This document shows positions 8,995-22,994 of a stretch of DNA of 64,000 bases, piece by piece (within the stretch, counting starts at the first letter, position 1; each line of letters begins with the position of its first letter). A program made the translations under genes and the position numbers. The notes beneath the pieces are model-generated. The model did no database searches. It saw only the letters and a program-made list of their open reading frames with translations, and was not told where the DNA came from. Source of the DNA: Massilia sp. 9096 (GTDB lineage Bacteria > Pseudomonadota > Gammaproteobacteria > Burkholderiales > Burkholderiaceae_D); the NCBI RefSeq assembly GCF_000745265.1, contig NZ_JQNN01000001.1:1-64000 (forward strand). Direction: 5' to 3'.

Positions 8995-10023
8995 ATGACC
9001 GCTTCGCCTTTCGCCACCGCTTTCCGACCTTCCGCATCCCGCCACGACAGCCCGCGCCTGCTCGCCGACATCGGCGGCACCAACGCCCGCTTCGGCCTCG
9101 AGATGGCCCCTGGCAGGATCGAATCGATCGACGTGCTGGGCTGCGCCAAGCACGCCACCCTGGCCGACGCCGCGCGCGCGTACCTGGCGTCGCCGGCGGT
9201 CGCGGCGGCCCTGGACGGGACGGTGCGCCACGCCGCCATCGCCATCGCCAATCCGGTGGTCGGCGACATGGTGCGCATGACCAATCACCATTGGGAATTC
9301 TCGATCGAAGCGCTGCGCGCCGAACTCGGCTTCGACACCTGTGTCGTGGTCAACGACTTCTCGGCGCTGGCGCGTTCGCTGCCGCACCTGGGCGCCGGCG
9401 ACAAGTTCCAGGTTGGCGGCGGCACGCCGGCGGCCGATGCGCCGATCGGCCTGGTCGGCGCCGGCACCGGCCTGGGCGTTTCGGGCCTGGTGCCGGGCGC
9501 GGATGGCGGCTGGACCGCGCTGCGCAGCGAAGGCGGCCACGTCACGTTTGCCCCGGCCAACGAGCTGGAAGTGGCGATCCTGCAGTTCGCCTGGCGCGAG
9601 TTCGAGCACGTCTCGGCCGAGCGTTTCCTTTCCGGCGCCGGCGTCGAGCTGATCTACCGCGCGCTGGCGCACCACTTGAACCGCCCGGACGAAGGCCTGG
9701 GCGCGCCCGAGATCTCGCGCCGCGGCCTGTCCGGCGAATGCGATCTGTGCGACCTGGTCATCGACACTTTCTGCGGCATGCTCGGCACGGTCGCCGGCAA
9801 CCTGGCGGTGACGCTGGGCGCGCAGGGCGGCGTGTACATCGGCGGCGGCATCGTTCCGCGCCTGGGCGAGCGCTTCGCGCGTTCGCCGTTCCGCGCGCGC
9901 TTCGAGCAAAAGGGTCGCTTCGCCGGCTACCTGGCCGAGGTGCCTACCTATGTGATCACGGCCGACTATCCGGCTTTCCTGGGTGTATCGGCAATCCTGC
10001 GCGAACGACTGGTCGGCGCGTGA
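8995..10023 (+). CDS. glk: Glucokinase
   Basis: Phosphorylates glucose to glucose 6-phosphate with ATP in the cytoplasm, feeding glycolysis and the Entner-Doudoroff route. The 342-residue protein belongs to the hexokinase-like bacterial glucokinase family rather than ROK. It has the phosphate loop [10 protein letters not shown] at 25-34, [13 protein letters not shown], the [10 protein letters not shown] nucleotide loop, EGGHVTFAP and [12 protein letters not shown]. The first 20 residues form a short extension ahead of the fold. No in-frame ATG lies closer to the phosphate loop, so the start at 8995 is retained although the ribosome-binding site is weak. The gene stands alone. Confidence 0.93.
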   Translation: MTASPFATAFRPSASRHDSPRLLADIGGTNARFGLEMAPGRIESIDVLGCAKHATLADAARAYLASPAVAAALDGTVRHAAIAIANPVVGDMVRMTNHHWEFSIEALRAELGFDTCVVVNDFSALARSLPHLGAGDKFQVGGGTPAADAPIGLVGAGTGLGVSGLVPGADGGWTALRSEGGHVTFAPANELEVAILQFAWREFEHVSAERFLSGAGVELIYRALAHHLNRPDEGLGAPEISRRGLSGECDLCDLVIDTFCGMLGTVAGNLAVTLGAQGGVYIGGGIVPRLGERFARSPFRARFEQKGRFAGYLAEVPTYVITADYPAFLGVSAILRERLVGA

Positions 10024-10483
10024 GCGCTTGACTGTTTGCGCGGCATTCTGCATGCGACATGTTGTTTTCCCGGTTTTATCGGGTACAATGGCTTGCAGTT
10101 GGCAGAAACGCTGTCGTTCGTTTGCGCAGCGCGCGCTCCGGAGTCTACTCTCCCGCGTATTGCAGCCTGATTCGCAGTCTGCTTCGCAGCCAACTTTGCA
10201 GCCCCGTTTCGATTGCATCAACTCGTAGCAGTCCGCGTGCCGGCGGGCTTGCCGCCCGTTAAATAGCGGGCACGTGCGCGGGTCGAGCCCCGCACGCGGC
10301 GTCCGATGTCCGCATCGGACCGCTGTACGGCGCCGGGCCGCACGATGCGCAGCCGGGCCACGGAACCCCGCTTCAACGTTGCAGTCTCAAACGAGCATAT
10401 GCGCTCGCGCTTACCGTTGAATCGGCTTGTGTTTGATATTTTCTTTGCATCCAGTTGCAAGATCCGCTGACGACGACATCGTG
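10024..10483 (+). other. 460-base intergenic region with promoter and chain of hairpins ahead of scpB
   Basis: No credible gene is present. After the promoter at 10062-10089 the transcript would carry an untranslated leader of about 390 bases. Between 10236 and 10360 lie successive inverted repeats. The clearest is GTCCGATG at 10301-10308 with CATCGGAC at 10313-10320, a perfect 8-bp stem. Another is GTGCGCGGG at 10274-10282 with CCCCGCAC at 10288-10295. A third pairs GTGCC near 10237 with GGCAC near 10269. This looks like a structured leader or a non-coding RNA, but I recognise no known family. Confidence 0.45.
10062..10089 (+). promoter_or_regulatory. Candidate promoter ahead of scpB
   Basis: TTGTTT at 10062-10067 and TACAAT at 10084-10089 with a 16-base spacer. 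It is directed rightward into the long hairpin-rich region before scpB. Confidence 0.45.
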
Positions 10484-11164
<681 letters not shown>

Positions 11165-11198
11165 TAGCCGCGCCAGGTCAGCAAAAACAAAGAAACGA

Positions 11199-13268
11199 AT
11201 GATGAATCCAACTGACAACAACGAGACGACCCCTGTCGAGGCAGGGCAGGAAGCGCCCGCCAAGCCCAAGCGCACGCGCGCCAAGGCGCAGGCCCAGACC
11301 GTGGGCGCGGATGCCGTGACTGAAAGCGCCCCGGCCGAGGCCGCGGCCAAGCCGAAGCGCACCCGCAAGCCGGCCGCCAAGCGCAACGAAGGCGGCGAGG
11401 GCGAGCAGGCCGCAGCCGCAGGCGCGTCCGCACCGGCCGCCGAGAGCATCGCCGCCGCCCCGGCCGATGCGCCCGCTCCCGCACGCAAGCCGCGCGCGCG
11501 CAAGCCCGCCGCCGATGGCGCCGCAGCGCCGGCGAGTGCACCGGTCGCCGCCCAGGCCGCACCCGCCGCAGCCCAGGGCGGCGCGCCGGCCGACGCGTCC
11601 GCGAATGCGCCGCGCCAGGACCAGGAACGTGGCCAGCGCAAGCCGCGCGGCCCGCGCCAGATGCGCGAGCAGCGCCAGCAGCGCGATGCGCGCCAGCACG
11701 AGCGCACCGACGGCGATGCGCCGGCCGCCGCCGCGGCGCCTGCAGCCGCTCAGGCAACCGACGCAAGCGAGACGGGCGCGCCAGGCGAGCAGCGCAGCGA
11801 GCGCCGCCGCGAACCGCGCGCCGGCCAGCAGCAAAAAGGCCAGCGCAAAGGTCAACCCCAGGCTCAGCCAGGCCAGCAGCCAGGCCAGCGCGCCCAGCAG
11901 GCGCAGGGCAAGAACGCCCGTGGCGCCAAAGGCAAGGGCGGCAACCCCGCCAAGGGCAGCGATGCCGACGCCGTATTCTCCTTCGTGACCTCGGACGCGT
12001 TCGACGCCAACGAGGGCGGCCGTGGGCAGGCCAAGCCGAAAGCGCGCCGCGACCTGACCGCCGACGACGATGCGCCGAAGCTGCACAAGGTGCTGGCCGA
12101 GGCCGGCCTGGGTTCGCGTCGCGACATGGAAGAACTGATCATCGCCGGCCGCGTGTCGGTCAACGGCGAGCCGGCCCACATCGGCCAGCGCATCCTGCCG
12201 ACCGATGCCGTGCGCATCAACGGCAAGCTGATGCAGCGCCGCGTGAACAACAACAAGCCGCCGCGCGTGCTGGTCTACCACAAGCCGGCCGGTGAAATCG
12301 TCAGCTCGGACGATCCGGAAGGCCGTCCGTCGGTGTTCGACCGCCTGCCGGCCATGAAGACCGGTAAATGGCTGGCGGTCGGCCGCCTCGACTTCAATAC
12401 CGAGGGCCTGCTGCTGTTTACCAATTCCGGCGACCTCGCCAACCGCCTGATGCACCCGCGCTACAACATCGACCGCGAGTACGCCGTGCGCACGCTGGGC
12501 GAGCTGGAAGAGGGCATGCGCCAGAAGCTGCTGGCCGGCGTCGACCTGGAAGACGGCAAGGCCGCCTTCAGCAAGATCGTCGATGGCGGCGGCGAAGGCG
12601 TCAACCGCTGGTACCGCGTGGTGATCGGCGAAGGCCGCAACCGCGAGGTGCGCCGCATGTTCGAGGAAGTCGGCCTGACCGTCTCGCGCCTGATCCGCAC
12701 CCGCTATGGCGCGATGACGCTGCCGAGCGGCCTGAAGCGCGGCCGCTGGGAAGAGATGGAAGAAAACGACGTCCGCAACTTCATGACCGCCTTCGGCATC
12801 GAGAAGAAGGGCGACAAGGCCGGCGCCGACAAGGGCGGCAAGGGCCAGGGCGGCGGCAAGACGCAGCGCAATCACGACGACGAAGACGCGCGCTCGAACG
12901 GCAACCGCATCGACCGTGCCGACGCCAACCGCAACGTCGATCCGTTCGGCCCGCCGGTGGTGCGCGCCGGCGCGACGCGCGGTCCGGTCGGCATCCTGGG
13001 CGGTCCGGTGCCGGGTCGTGGCAATGGCGGCAACGGCGGCAATGGCGCTTACGGCGCCAAGGGCGGCGGCAAAGGCGGCAAGCCGGGCGGCGGCCAGGGC
13101 GGCCAGGGCGGCCAGGGACGCGGCGGCAAGGGCGGCGCACCGAAGGGCCCGCGCCAGCCGGATCCGCTGCAGACCACGTTCGGCTTCGCCGGCGCCGGCC
13201 AGGGCCGCCGCAGTCAGGGCCCGCGCGTCAGCGACAACGGCATGCCGCGGCGCGGGCGCCGCGGTTGA
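11199..13268 (+). CDS. rluB: 23S rRNA pseudouridine synthase, RluB/RsuA family, with long disordered tails
   Basis: Isomerises a uridine in 23S rRNA (position 2605 in E. coli RluB). The enzyme core spans residues 285-535: an S4 RNA-binding domain ([21 protein letters not shown]), then the catalytic domain with [13 protein letters not shown], where Asp398 is the expected catalytic aspartate, and [15 protein letters not shown]. The protein is 689 residues, more than twice E. coli RluB. About 280 N-terminal residues are Ala/Pro/Lys/Gln-rich repeats with basic KPKRTR blocks, and about 150 C-terminal residues are Gly-rich with GGQGGQGG runs. Both tails look disordered and RNA-binding in character. 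Two adjacent ATG codons offer starts at 11199 and 11202. Confidence 0.9.
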   Translation: MMNPTDNNETTPVEAGQEAPAKPKRTRAKAQAQTVGADAVTESAPAEAAAKPKRTRKPAAKRNEGGEGEQAAAAGASAPAAESIAAAPADAPAPARKPRARKPAADGAAAPASAPVAAQAAPAAAQGGAPADASANAPRQDQERGQRKPRGPRQMREQRQQRDARQHERTDGDAPAAAAAPAAAQATDASETGAPGEQRSERRREPRAGQQQKGQRKGQPQAQPGQQPGQRAQQAQGKNARGAKGKGGNPAKGSDADAVFSFVTSDAFDANEGGRGQAKPKARRDLTADDDAPKLHKVLAEAGLGSRRDMEELIIAGRVSVNGEPAHIGQRILPTDAVRINGKLMQRRVNNNKPPRVLVYHKPAGEIVSSDDPEGRPSVFDRLPAMKTGKWLAVGRLDFNTEGLLLFTNSGDLANRLMHPRYNIDREYAVRTLGELEEGMRQKLLAGVDLEDGKAAFSKIVDGGGEGVNRWYRVVIGEGRNREVRRMFEEVGLTVSRLIRTRYGAMTLPSGLKRGRWEEMEENDVRNFMTAFGIEKKGDKAGADKGGKGQGGGKTQRNHDDEDARSNGNRIDRADANRNVDPFGPPVVRAGATRGPVGILGGPVPGRGNGGNGGNGAYGAKGGGKGGKPGGGQGGQGGQGRGGKGGAPKGPRQPDPLQTTFGFAGAGQGRRSQGPRVSDNGMPRRGRRG

Positions 13269-13457
13269 TCGCAACCGATCTGCGAGCGCCGCACCGGCGC
13301 CCGCAGATCGGCGCTCGATAAGATGCCTGATACGGTGCTTGATACGGCGCCGATCGTCCTCATTTACGGGGAAGTCGGCAAAAATCCGGGCGTCGCAAGC
13401 GGCCCGGCCGTCAACGGAGTAAACTGTTGCATCCTTGTTCATTCCTCTGGGCGGCGA

Positions 13458-13486
13458 TTGCGGCCGGCCCCGTATCGGGTTATAAT
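13458..13486 (+). promoter_or_regulatory. Promoter of the rimP-nusA-infB operon
   Basis: TTGCGG at 13458-13463 and a perfect TATAAT at 13481-13486 with a 17-base spacer. Transcription would begin near 13493, leaving a leader of about 148 bases before rimP. The upstream part of this 372-base intergenic region (13269-13457) shows nothing else clear apart from a GC-rich inverted repeat just after the rluB stop. Confidence 0.7.
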
Positions 13487-13565
13487 TCGCAACCTGATCG
13501 CAGTTCTTACCGACGTTTTGTTTTCAGTTCGAGTCAGAACCTGCATCTGGTTGGGATACGGAAAG

Positions 13566-13590
13566 ATGGGCAGTTGCCCATTTTTTTTTT
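13566..13590 (+). terminator. Intrinsic terminator in the rimP leader (attenuator)
   Basis: ATGGGCA and TGCCCAT flank a two-base centre and are followed directly by a run of ten T (13581-13590). It lies between the operon promoter and the rimP start with no gene before it, so it should act as an attenuator of the nusA operon. NusA protein, which enhances intrinsic termination, is a natural candidate for feedback here; that part is inference. Confidence 0.7.
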
Positions 13591-13640
13591 GTTGAATCGT
13601 TTTAAGGGTCCGGCATCGGACCGTGAGCTGGAGAATATCC

Positions 13641-15691
<2,051 letters not shown>

Positions 15692-15698
15692 ATAATCC

Positions 15699-15734
15699 GC
15701 GAAAAGACCGGGAAATAAGATTCCGGTCTTTCGC
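15699..15734 (+). terminator. Strong hairpin between nusA and infB
   Basis: GCGAAAAGACCGG at 15699-15711 pairs with CCGGTCTTTCGC at 15723-15734, giving a nearly perfect 12-bp stem with a short loop. Only a broken T stretch follows, so it may be a partial terminator or an RNase processing site inside the operon rather than a full stop. Confidence 0.55.
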
Positions 15735-15792
15735 GCTTTATTAAGCAAGCAAATTTCTTTATCATCTCGCGACACATAGAAAAGAGGACTGA

Positions 15793-18690
15793 ATGGCGAG
15801 TAACAACGTAGCCCAATTTGCCACCGAACTGAAGATGCCCGCAGATCTGCTGCTGACGCAGCTGCGTTCCGCCGGCGTCGACAAAAGTTCGACGTCAGAT
15901 CCCTTGTCCAAAGATGATAAGGATAAGCTGCTGAACCATCTGCGCCGTACCCACGGCGCCGCGGACCAGGGTGAAAAGAAAAAGATCACGGTGACCCGCA
16001 AGGAAACCTCCGAGATCAAGCAGGCTGACGCCAGCGGCAAATCGCGCACGATCCAGGTCGAAGTACGCAAGAAGCGCACCTTCGTGCAGCGTGACGACCT
16101 GGTGACGACCAAACCGGCCGCAAGCGCGCCGGTGATCGACGCTGCCGAACAGGCACGCCGCGAGGAAGAGGCACGCCGTCAGCAGGAGCTGCTGGCGCGC
16201 CAGGAAGCGGAACTGCGCGAGAAGCAGGAACGCCTGGCCCGTCTCGAGTCCGAGAAAGCGGCCCAGGCCAAGGCGGCCGAAGAGCAGGCCCAGCGCGACG
16301 CGCAGGAGCGCGAAGAGCGCGCCCGCAAGGAAGCGGCAGCTGCGGCCCAGGCCGCCGCTGAAGCGACCGCCGGCGCCTCGGCCGGCGCCGCCAGCGCCGC
16401 CGAAGACGGCAAGCGTGCCGCCGCGGAGGAAGCCAAGAAGGCTGCCGCCGAGGAAGCCAAGCGCAAGGCCGACGAAGCCGCCAAGGAAGCTGCCGAACGC
16501 GCTGCCGCCACCGAGCGCGCACGCAAGGCCGTGGCCGACGAAGTGGCCCAGATCAAGGCCATGATGGCCCAGCCGCGCCGCGTCATCAAGGCGCCGGAAC
16601 CCGCGCCGGCCAAGCCGAAAGCGGCGGAACCGGCAACGCTGCACAAGCCGGCCGACAAAAAGCCGGCCGAAGCGCGCGCAGGCGCGGCGGCCCCGAGCAC
16701 CGACGCCAACGGCCGCGCCAAGCCGGGCGACAAGAAATCGATCAAGTCGGCCAACGTGGCCTCGACCTGGTCGGACGACAAGAAGCGCGGCGCACCGGGC
16801 GGCGGCATGAAGGGCCGTGGCCCGGCTGCGACCACCGGCGGCCGTGACGGCTGGCGGGCAGGCGGCGGCCGTGGCGGCCGTCGTAGCGGCCACGACGATC
16901 GCGAATCGAACTTCCAGGCCCCGACCGAGGCGATCGTGCGCGAGGTCTACGTGCCGGAAACCATCACCGTGGCCGAACTGGCGCACAAGATGGCGGTCAA
17001 GGCGTCGGAAGTCATCAAGCAGCTGATGAAGCTGGGCCAGATGTGCACCATCAACCAGGTGCTGGACCAGGAAACCGCGATGATCGTGGTGGAAGAGATG
17101 GGCCACAAGGCCTTCCCGGCCGCCGTCGACGATCCGGAAGCGCTGCTGACCGATCCAGCCGATCATCACGAGTTCGAGGCCAAGCCGCGTGCGCCGGTCG
17201 TGACCGTCATGGGTCACGTCGACCACGGCAAGACCTCGCTGCTGGACTACATCCGTCGCGCCAAGGTCGCAGCGGGCGAGGCCGGCGGCATCACGCAGCA
17301 CATCGGCGCCTACCACGTCGATACGCCGCGCGGCATGGTCACCTTCCTGGATACCCCGGGTCACGAAGCCTTTACCGCGATGCGTGCCCGTGGTGCGAAA
17401 GCCACCGACATCGTCATCCTGGTGGTGGCGGCCGACGACGGCGTGATGCCGCAAACGAAGGAAGCGATCGCCCACGCGAAAGCGGCCGGCGTGCCCCTGG
17501 TCGTGGCGATCAACAAGATCGACAAGCCGGGCGGCAACGTCGACCGCGTGACGCAGGAACTGGTCGCCGAAGGCGTGGTGCCGGAAGAATACGGCGGCGA
17601 GTCGCCGTTCGTCCCGGTGTCGGCCAAGACCGGCCAGGGTATCGACGACCTGCTGGAAAACGTGCTGCTGCAAGCCGAAGTGCTGGAACTGAAGGCGCCG
17701 GTCGAATCGATGGCGCGTGGCCTGGTGGTCGAAGCCCGTCTGGACAAGGGCCGCGGCCCGGTCGCGACCATCCTGGTGCAGTCGGGTACCCTGAAGCGCG
17801 GCGACGTCGTGCTGGCCGGTTCGTCGTTCGGCCGCGTCCGTGCGATGCTGGACGAAAACGGCAAATCGGTGACCGAAGCCGGTCCGTCGATCCCGGTCGA
17901 GATCCAGGGCTTGACCGAAGTGCCGAGTGCCGGCGAAGAAGTCATGGTCATGGGCGACGAGCGCAAGGCGCGTGAAATCGCACTGTTCCGTCAAGGTAAG
18001 TTCCGCGACGTGAAACTGGCCAAGCAGCAGGCAGCGAAGCTGGAAAACATGTTCGACCAGATGGCCGAAGGCGAAGTCAAGAACCTGCCGCTCATCGTCA
18101 AGACGGACGTGCAGGGTTCGCAGGAAGCGCTGGTCGGTTCGCTGCAGAAGCTGTCGACCTCGGAAGTGCGGGTGCAGATCGTGCACGCGGCCGTGGGCGG
18201 CATCACCGAGTCGGACGTCAACCTGGCGACCGCGTCGAAGGCAGTCATCATCGGCTTCAACGCCCGTGCCGACGCCCAGGCGCGCAAGCTGGCCGAGACG
18301 AACGGCGTCGACATCCGTTACTACAGCATCATTTACGATGCGATCGACGAGATCAAGACGGCGATGTCGGGCATGCTTGCGCCGGAAAAGCGCGAGCACG
18401 TCACCGGCCAGGTCGAAATCCGCCAGGTCATCCTGGTGTCGAAGGTGGGCGCGATTGCCGGCTGTCTGGTCACCGACGGCGTCGTCAAGCGCACCTCTTC
18501 GGTTCGCCTGCTGCGCAACAACATCGTGGTCTGGACCGGCGAGATCGATTCGCTCAAGCGCTTCAAGGACGACGCCAAGGAAGTGCGCGCCGGCCTCGAG
18601 TGCGGCCTGTCGCTGAAGAACTACAACGAGATCCAGGTCGGCGACGTTCTGGAAGTGTTCGAAGTGCAGGAAGTGGCGCGTACGCTGTAA
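15793..18690 (+). CDS. infB: Translation initiation factor IF-2
   Basis: GTPase that delivers initiator tRNA to the 30S subunit and promotes subunit joining. The 965-residue protein begins with an IF2_N domain ([20 protein letters not shown]). A long charged Ala/Glu/Lys/Arg helical stretch (about 115-260) and a Gly/Arg-rich segment (about 330-370) follow. The second IF2_N domain ([20 protein letters not shown]) leads to the G domain with GHVDHGKTS at 474-482, [14 protein letters not shown] and SAKTGQGI, then domains II-IV. The start is the ATG at 15793 with AGAGGA upstream. The long charged N-terminal region is usual for proteobacterial IF-2 alpha. Confidence 0.97.
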   Translation: MASNNVAQFATELKMPADLLLTQLRSAGVDKSSTSDPLSKDDKDKLLNHLRRTHGAADQGEKKKITVTRKETSEIKQADASGKSRTIQVEVRKKRTFVQRDDLVTTKPAASAPVIDAAEQARREEEARRQQELLARQEAELREKQERLARLESEKAAQAKAAEEQAQRDAQEREERARKEAAAAAQAAAEATAGASAGAASAAEDGKRAAAEEAKKAAAEEAKRKADEAAKEAAERAAATERARKAVADEVAQIKAMMAQPRRVIKAPEPAPAKPKAAEPATLHKPADKKPAEARAGAAAPSTDANGRAKPGDKKSIKSANVASTWSDDKKRGAPGGGMKGRGPAATTGGRDGWRAGGGRGGRRSGHDDRESNFQAPTEAIVREVYVPETITVAELAHKMAVKASEVIKQLMKLGQMCTINQVLDQETAMIVVEEMGHKAFPAAVDDPEALLTDPADHHEFEAKPRAPVVTVMGHVDHGKTSLLDYIRRAKVAAGEAGGITQHIGAYHVDTPRGMVTFLDTPGHEAFTAMRARGAKATDIVILVVAADDGVMPQTKEAIAHAKAAGVPLVVAINKIDKPGGNVDRVTQELVAEGVVPEEYGGESPFVPVSAKTGQGIDDLLENVLLQAEVLELKAPVESMARGLVVEARLDKGRGPVATILVQSGTLKRGDVVLAGSSFGRVRAMLDENGKSVTEAGPSIPVEIQGLTEVPSAGEEVMVMGDERKAREIALFRQGKFRDVKLAKQQAAKLENMFDQMAEGEVKNLPLIVKTDVQGSQEALVGSLQKLSTSEVRVQIVHAAVGGITESDVNLATASKAVIIGFNARADAQARKLAETNGVDIRYYSIIYDAIDEIKTAMSGMLAPEKREHVTGQVEIRQVILVSKVGAIAGCLVTDGVVKRTSSVRLLRNNIVVWTGEIDSLKRFKDDAKEVRAGLECGLSLKNYNEIQVGDVLEVFEVQEVARTL

Positions 18691-18722
18691 TTACCGCGCT
18701 TCGCCAATCGGAGTAGCATCGA

Positions 18723-18772
18723 GGGGCCAGGAGCTCGCGCCACGGCGCAGGGCGACTGGCCCCAATTTTTTT
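18723..18772 (+). terminator. Intrinsic terminator between infB and rbfA
   Basis: GGGGCCAG at 18723-18730 pairs with CTGGCCCC at 18756-18763; the 25-base loop can itself fold. It is followed by AA and a run of eight T. It sits inside the conserved operon, so it probably lowers rbfA-truB expression relative to infB. Confidence 0.65.
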
Positions 18773-18791
18773 GGCAGTAGAAAACAACAAC

Positions 18792-19247
18792 ATGGCAAAA
18801 CACAGCAAAAGCATTCCCCAGCGCGGCCTGCGCGTGGCCGACCAGATCCAGAAGGACCTGTCGGAACTGATCGCCTTCGAGCTGAAGGATCCGCGCGTCG
18901 GCATGGTCACCATCAGCGAAGTCAAGCTGACCCCGGACTACGCGCATGCGAAGGTGTATTTCACTCTGCTCAAGGACGGCCCGAACGAGGTCAAGCAGAC
19001 CCTGGAAGGCCTGAGCAAGGCGGCCGGCTACCTGCGCAACCTGCTCGGCAAGCGCCTGCATATCCACACGCTGCCGCAGCTGCACTTCGTGCACGACACG
19101 TCGACCAGCCGCGGCCTGGCGATGTCGGCCCTGATCGACCAGGCCAACGCCACCCGCGCGCTGGACGATGAGGAGACCCGCGCCCAGGTCGAAGGCAAGG
19201 GCGATACCGAAGCCGACGCGGCCGGTAACGGCGTAGACGCCGAGTGA
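18792..19247 (+). CDS. rbfA: 30S ribosome-binding factor A
   Basis: KH-fold protein needed for late 30S subunit maturation, 16S 5' end processing and cold adaptation. With the ATG at 18792 the product has 151 residues and begins [19 protein letters not shown], matching family starts. A TTG seven codons upstream in the same frame is less likely. Features seen are [50 protein letters not shown] and an acidic, probably disordered C-terminal tail after residue 125. The GTG start of truB overlaps its stop. Confidence 0.94.
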   Translation: MAKHSKSIPQRGLRVADQIQKDLSELIAFELKDPRVGMVTISEVKLTPDYAHAKVYFTLLKDGPNEVKQTLEGLSKAAGYLRNLLGKRLHIHTLPQLHFVHDTSTSRGLAMSALIDQANATRALDDEETRAQVEGKGDTEADAAGNGVDAE

Positions 19248-20170
19248 ACGCGCGGCCCCCGAAAAAGCCCCGTGACCTGGTCGACGGGGTGCTGTTGATC
19301 GACAAGCCGGTCGGCCTGTCCTCGAACGATGCGCTGATCAAGGTCAAACGCATCGTCAATGCCAAGAAGGCCGGCCACACCGGCACGCTCGACCCGTTCG
19401 CCACCGGCCTGCTGCCGCTGTGCTTCGGCGAAGCGACCAAGTTCTCGCAAGACCTGCTGGAAGCCGACAAGACCTACCTGGCCAAGGTGCACCTGGGCGT
19501 GACCACGACCACCGGCGACACCGAAGGCGAGACCGTCGCCACCCACCCGGTCGAGGTCACGGTCGAACAGATCGAAGCCGCGCTGGCAAAATTCCGCGGC
19601 CCGATCATGCAGATCCCGCCGATGTATTCGGCTCTCAAGCGCGACGGCAAGGCGTTGTACGAGTACGCGCGCGAGGGCGTCACGCTCGAGCGCGAGGCGC
19701 GCCCGGTGACGATCCACGCGCTCGAGATGCTCGACTACGAGGCGCCGTTCCTGACCATCCGCGTGACCTGCAGCAAAGGCACCTACATCCGCGTGCTGGG
19801 CGAAGACATCGGCGCCGCGCTCGCTTGCGGCGCGCACCTGAACCAGCTGCGCCGCATCGGCGTCGGCAGCCTGAGCATCACCGGCATGGTGACGCTGGAA
19901 CAGCTGCAGGCGCACGACAATCCGCTGTCGCTGCTGGCGCCGGTCGACGCATTGCTCTCGAGCTTCCCGCGACTGGAACTCACGCCCGAGCTGGCCAAAC
20001 GCTTCCAGAACGGCCAGCGCCTGGCCCTGAACCGCGAACCGGTGGCGCTGCCTGACCAGCAGGGCAGGGTGCGCGTCTATCTGGAAAACAAACTGCTCGG
20101 CACCGCCATCCTGCAGGAGTGGGGCGTGCTGCAGCCGGAGCGGCTGATCGCCAATGCGCCGCCGGCTTGA
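19244..20170 (+). CDS. truB: tRNA pseudouridine-55 synthase
   Basis: Makes pseudouridine 55 in the T-loop of most tRNAs. The 308-residue protein has the catalytic [15 protein letters not shown] motif with Asp50, [31 protein letters not shown] (seen as [18 protein letters not shown]) and [15 protein letters not shown]. The start is a GTG at 19244 that overlaps the rbfA stop, consistent with coupling; no ATG lies early in the frame. Last gene of the operon. The following 89 bases lack a clear terminator. Confidence 0.95.
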   Translation: MNARPPKKPRDLVDGVLLIDKPVGLSSNDALIKVKRIVNAKKAGHTGTLDPFATGLLPLCFGEATKFSQDLLEADKTYLAKVHLGVTTTTGDTEGETVATHPVEVTVEQIEAALAKFRGPIMQIPPMYSALKRDGKALYEYAREGVTLEREARPVTIHALEMLDYEAPFLTIRVTCSKGTYIRVLGEDIGAALACGAHLNQLRRIGVGSLSITGMVTLEQLQAHDNPLSLLAPVDALLSSFPRLELTPELAKRFQNGQRLALNREPVALPDQQGRVRVYLENKLLGTAILQEWGVLQPERLIANAPPA

Positions 20171-20259
20171 CGCCACACGCCACGCATAAAAAGATTGCCC
20201 ATCCGCACGGCCTGAGCCAGAATCGGAACAGTTATCCTCACGTCAACAGGAGCCGCTCC

Positions 20260-20823
20260 ATGCAAGCGATGCAGTTCACGAAGGCCGATGCGCGGCTGGG
20301 CAACCGGGGCACCGGCGCCATGTTTTTCTCGGTATTCGGCGCCGTCTGGCTGTTCGGCTGGGCCAGCGGCGTGCATGCGGGCGCGGGGTGGTTCGCGGCG
20401 ATCGTCATCGTCGCGGCGATCCTGTTTGCCGTAGCCATGCAGCGCTACCGCCGCGATGCGCCGGAGGCTGCGCGGTTCAAGGATTCACCGGAGCGGCGCC
20501 GCGCCGGCCGCGTCTTCAACATCGTGAACTCGGCACAATGGATCGCCATCGTCGGGCTCGGCCTTGTGCTGGGCAATACCGGCCATGGCGCCTGGATCAT
20601 CCCGATGGCGATCGGCATCGTCGGCCTGCATTTCTATCCGCTCGCCGTCGTGTTCCGCAACCCGATGCATTACTTCACCGGCAGCGCGATGGTGGCGCTG
20701 GCGATCGGGTATCCGCTGCTGGCCGGGCCGCGCTCGCCGGTCGGCTTTTTGGGCGCCGGCCTGATCCTGTGGCTGAGCGCTGCCTGGGCGCTGCGGCCGC
20801 ATGCTGTGCAAGTGGCCTCTTGA
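20260..20823 (+). CDS. Hypothetical inner-membrane protein
   Basis: A 187-residue protein with no family I recognise. It has about six predicted membrane helices: two near residues 25-60 (FFSVFGAVWLFGWASGVHAG, then WFAAIVIVAAILFAVAMQ), a polar arginine-rich loop (RYRRDAPEAARFKDSPERRR), and four further helices from about residue 90 onward. The ATG at 20260 is chosen because AGGAG stands seven bases upstream; the upstream in-frame extension is arginine-rich and lacks a good start. It sits alone between truB and typA. Confidence 0.7.
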   Translation: MQAMQFTKADARLGNRGTGAMFFSVFGAVWLFGWASGVHAGAGWFAAIVIVAAILFAVAMQRYRRDAPEAARFKDSPERRRAGRVFNIVNSAQWIAIVGLGLVLGNTGHGAWIIPMAIGIVGLHFYPLAVVFRNPMHYFTGSAMVALAIGYPLLAGPRSPVGFLGAGLILWLSAAWALRPHAVQVAS

Positions 20824-20964
20824 AACCGGCGGGAAACGTCCCATATTGCCGTGGAAGATGATCCGCGGCGGTCATCAAGCTTCAACATTTCGCCGCTAAG
20901 CTTGGCAAATCGTTGAAATCTCAAGACTTTTCCTTCCGCTGCAAAGCAGCATGCGAAACAAGCG

Positions 20965-20973
20965 TGCTATACT
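20965..20973 (+). promoter_or_regulatory. Extended -10 promoter for typA
   Basis: TG, one base, then TATACT (20968-20973), about 70 bases ahead of the typA ATG. No good -35 hexamer is seen 17 bases upstream, which is tolerated in extended -10 promoters. Confidence 0.4.
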
Positions 20974-21042
20974 AGCGGGTTCCGGCATTCGGCGAGGCCG
21001 ACGTCGCCGACCATCACGCAACATTCTCTGTTGAATACGCAT

Positions 21043-22878
<1,836 letters not shown>

Positions 22879-22906
22879 GCTTCGCCGGCATCCCGCCTGC
22901 GCCACG

Positions 22907-22947
22907 AAAAACCGCCGCCTGCGATACGCAGGCCGGCGGTTTTTTTT
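22907..22947 (+). terminator. Intrinsic terminator after typA
   Basis: AAAAACCGCCGCCTGCG, a short loop, then CGCAGGCCGGCGG followed by a run of eight T. It is a long GC stem with one bulge, about 30 bases past the typA stop. Confidence 0.85.
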
Positions 22948-22994
22948 CGACCCGATCGGTGGGACAATGAGCAGGTTCAAGCAGCGAAACGGAA

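Noticed and set aside
10274..10295. A GGGTCGAGCCCC stem resembling a tRNA T-arm
   Set aside because: No acceptor stem, anticodon arm or D-arm can be folded around it; treated as one hairpin of the scpB leader.
11178..13442. A 754-residue open frame antisense to rluB
   Set aside because: Low-complexity Ala/Leu/Gly sequence opposite the rluB disordered regions; no motif, and rluB is clearly the real gene.
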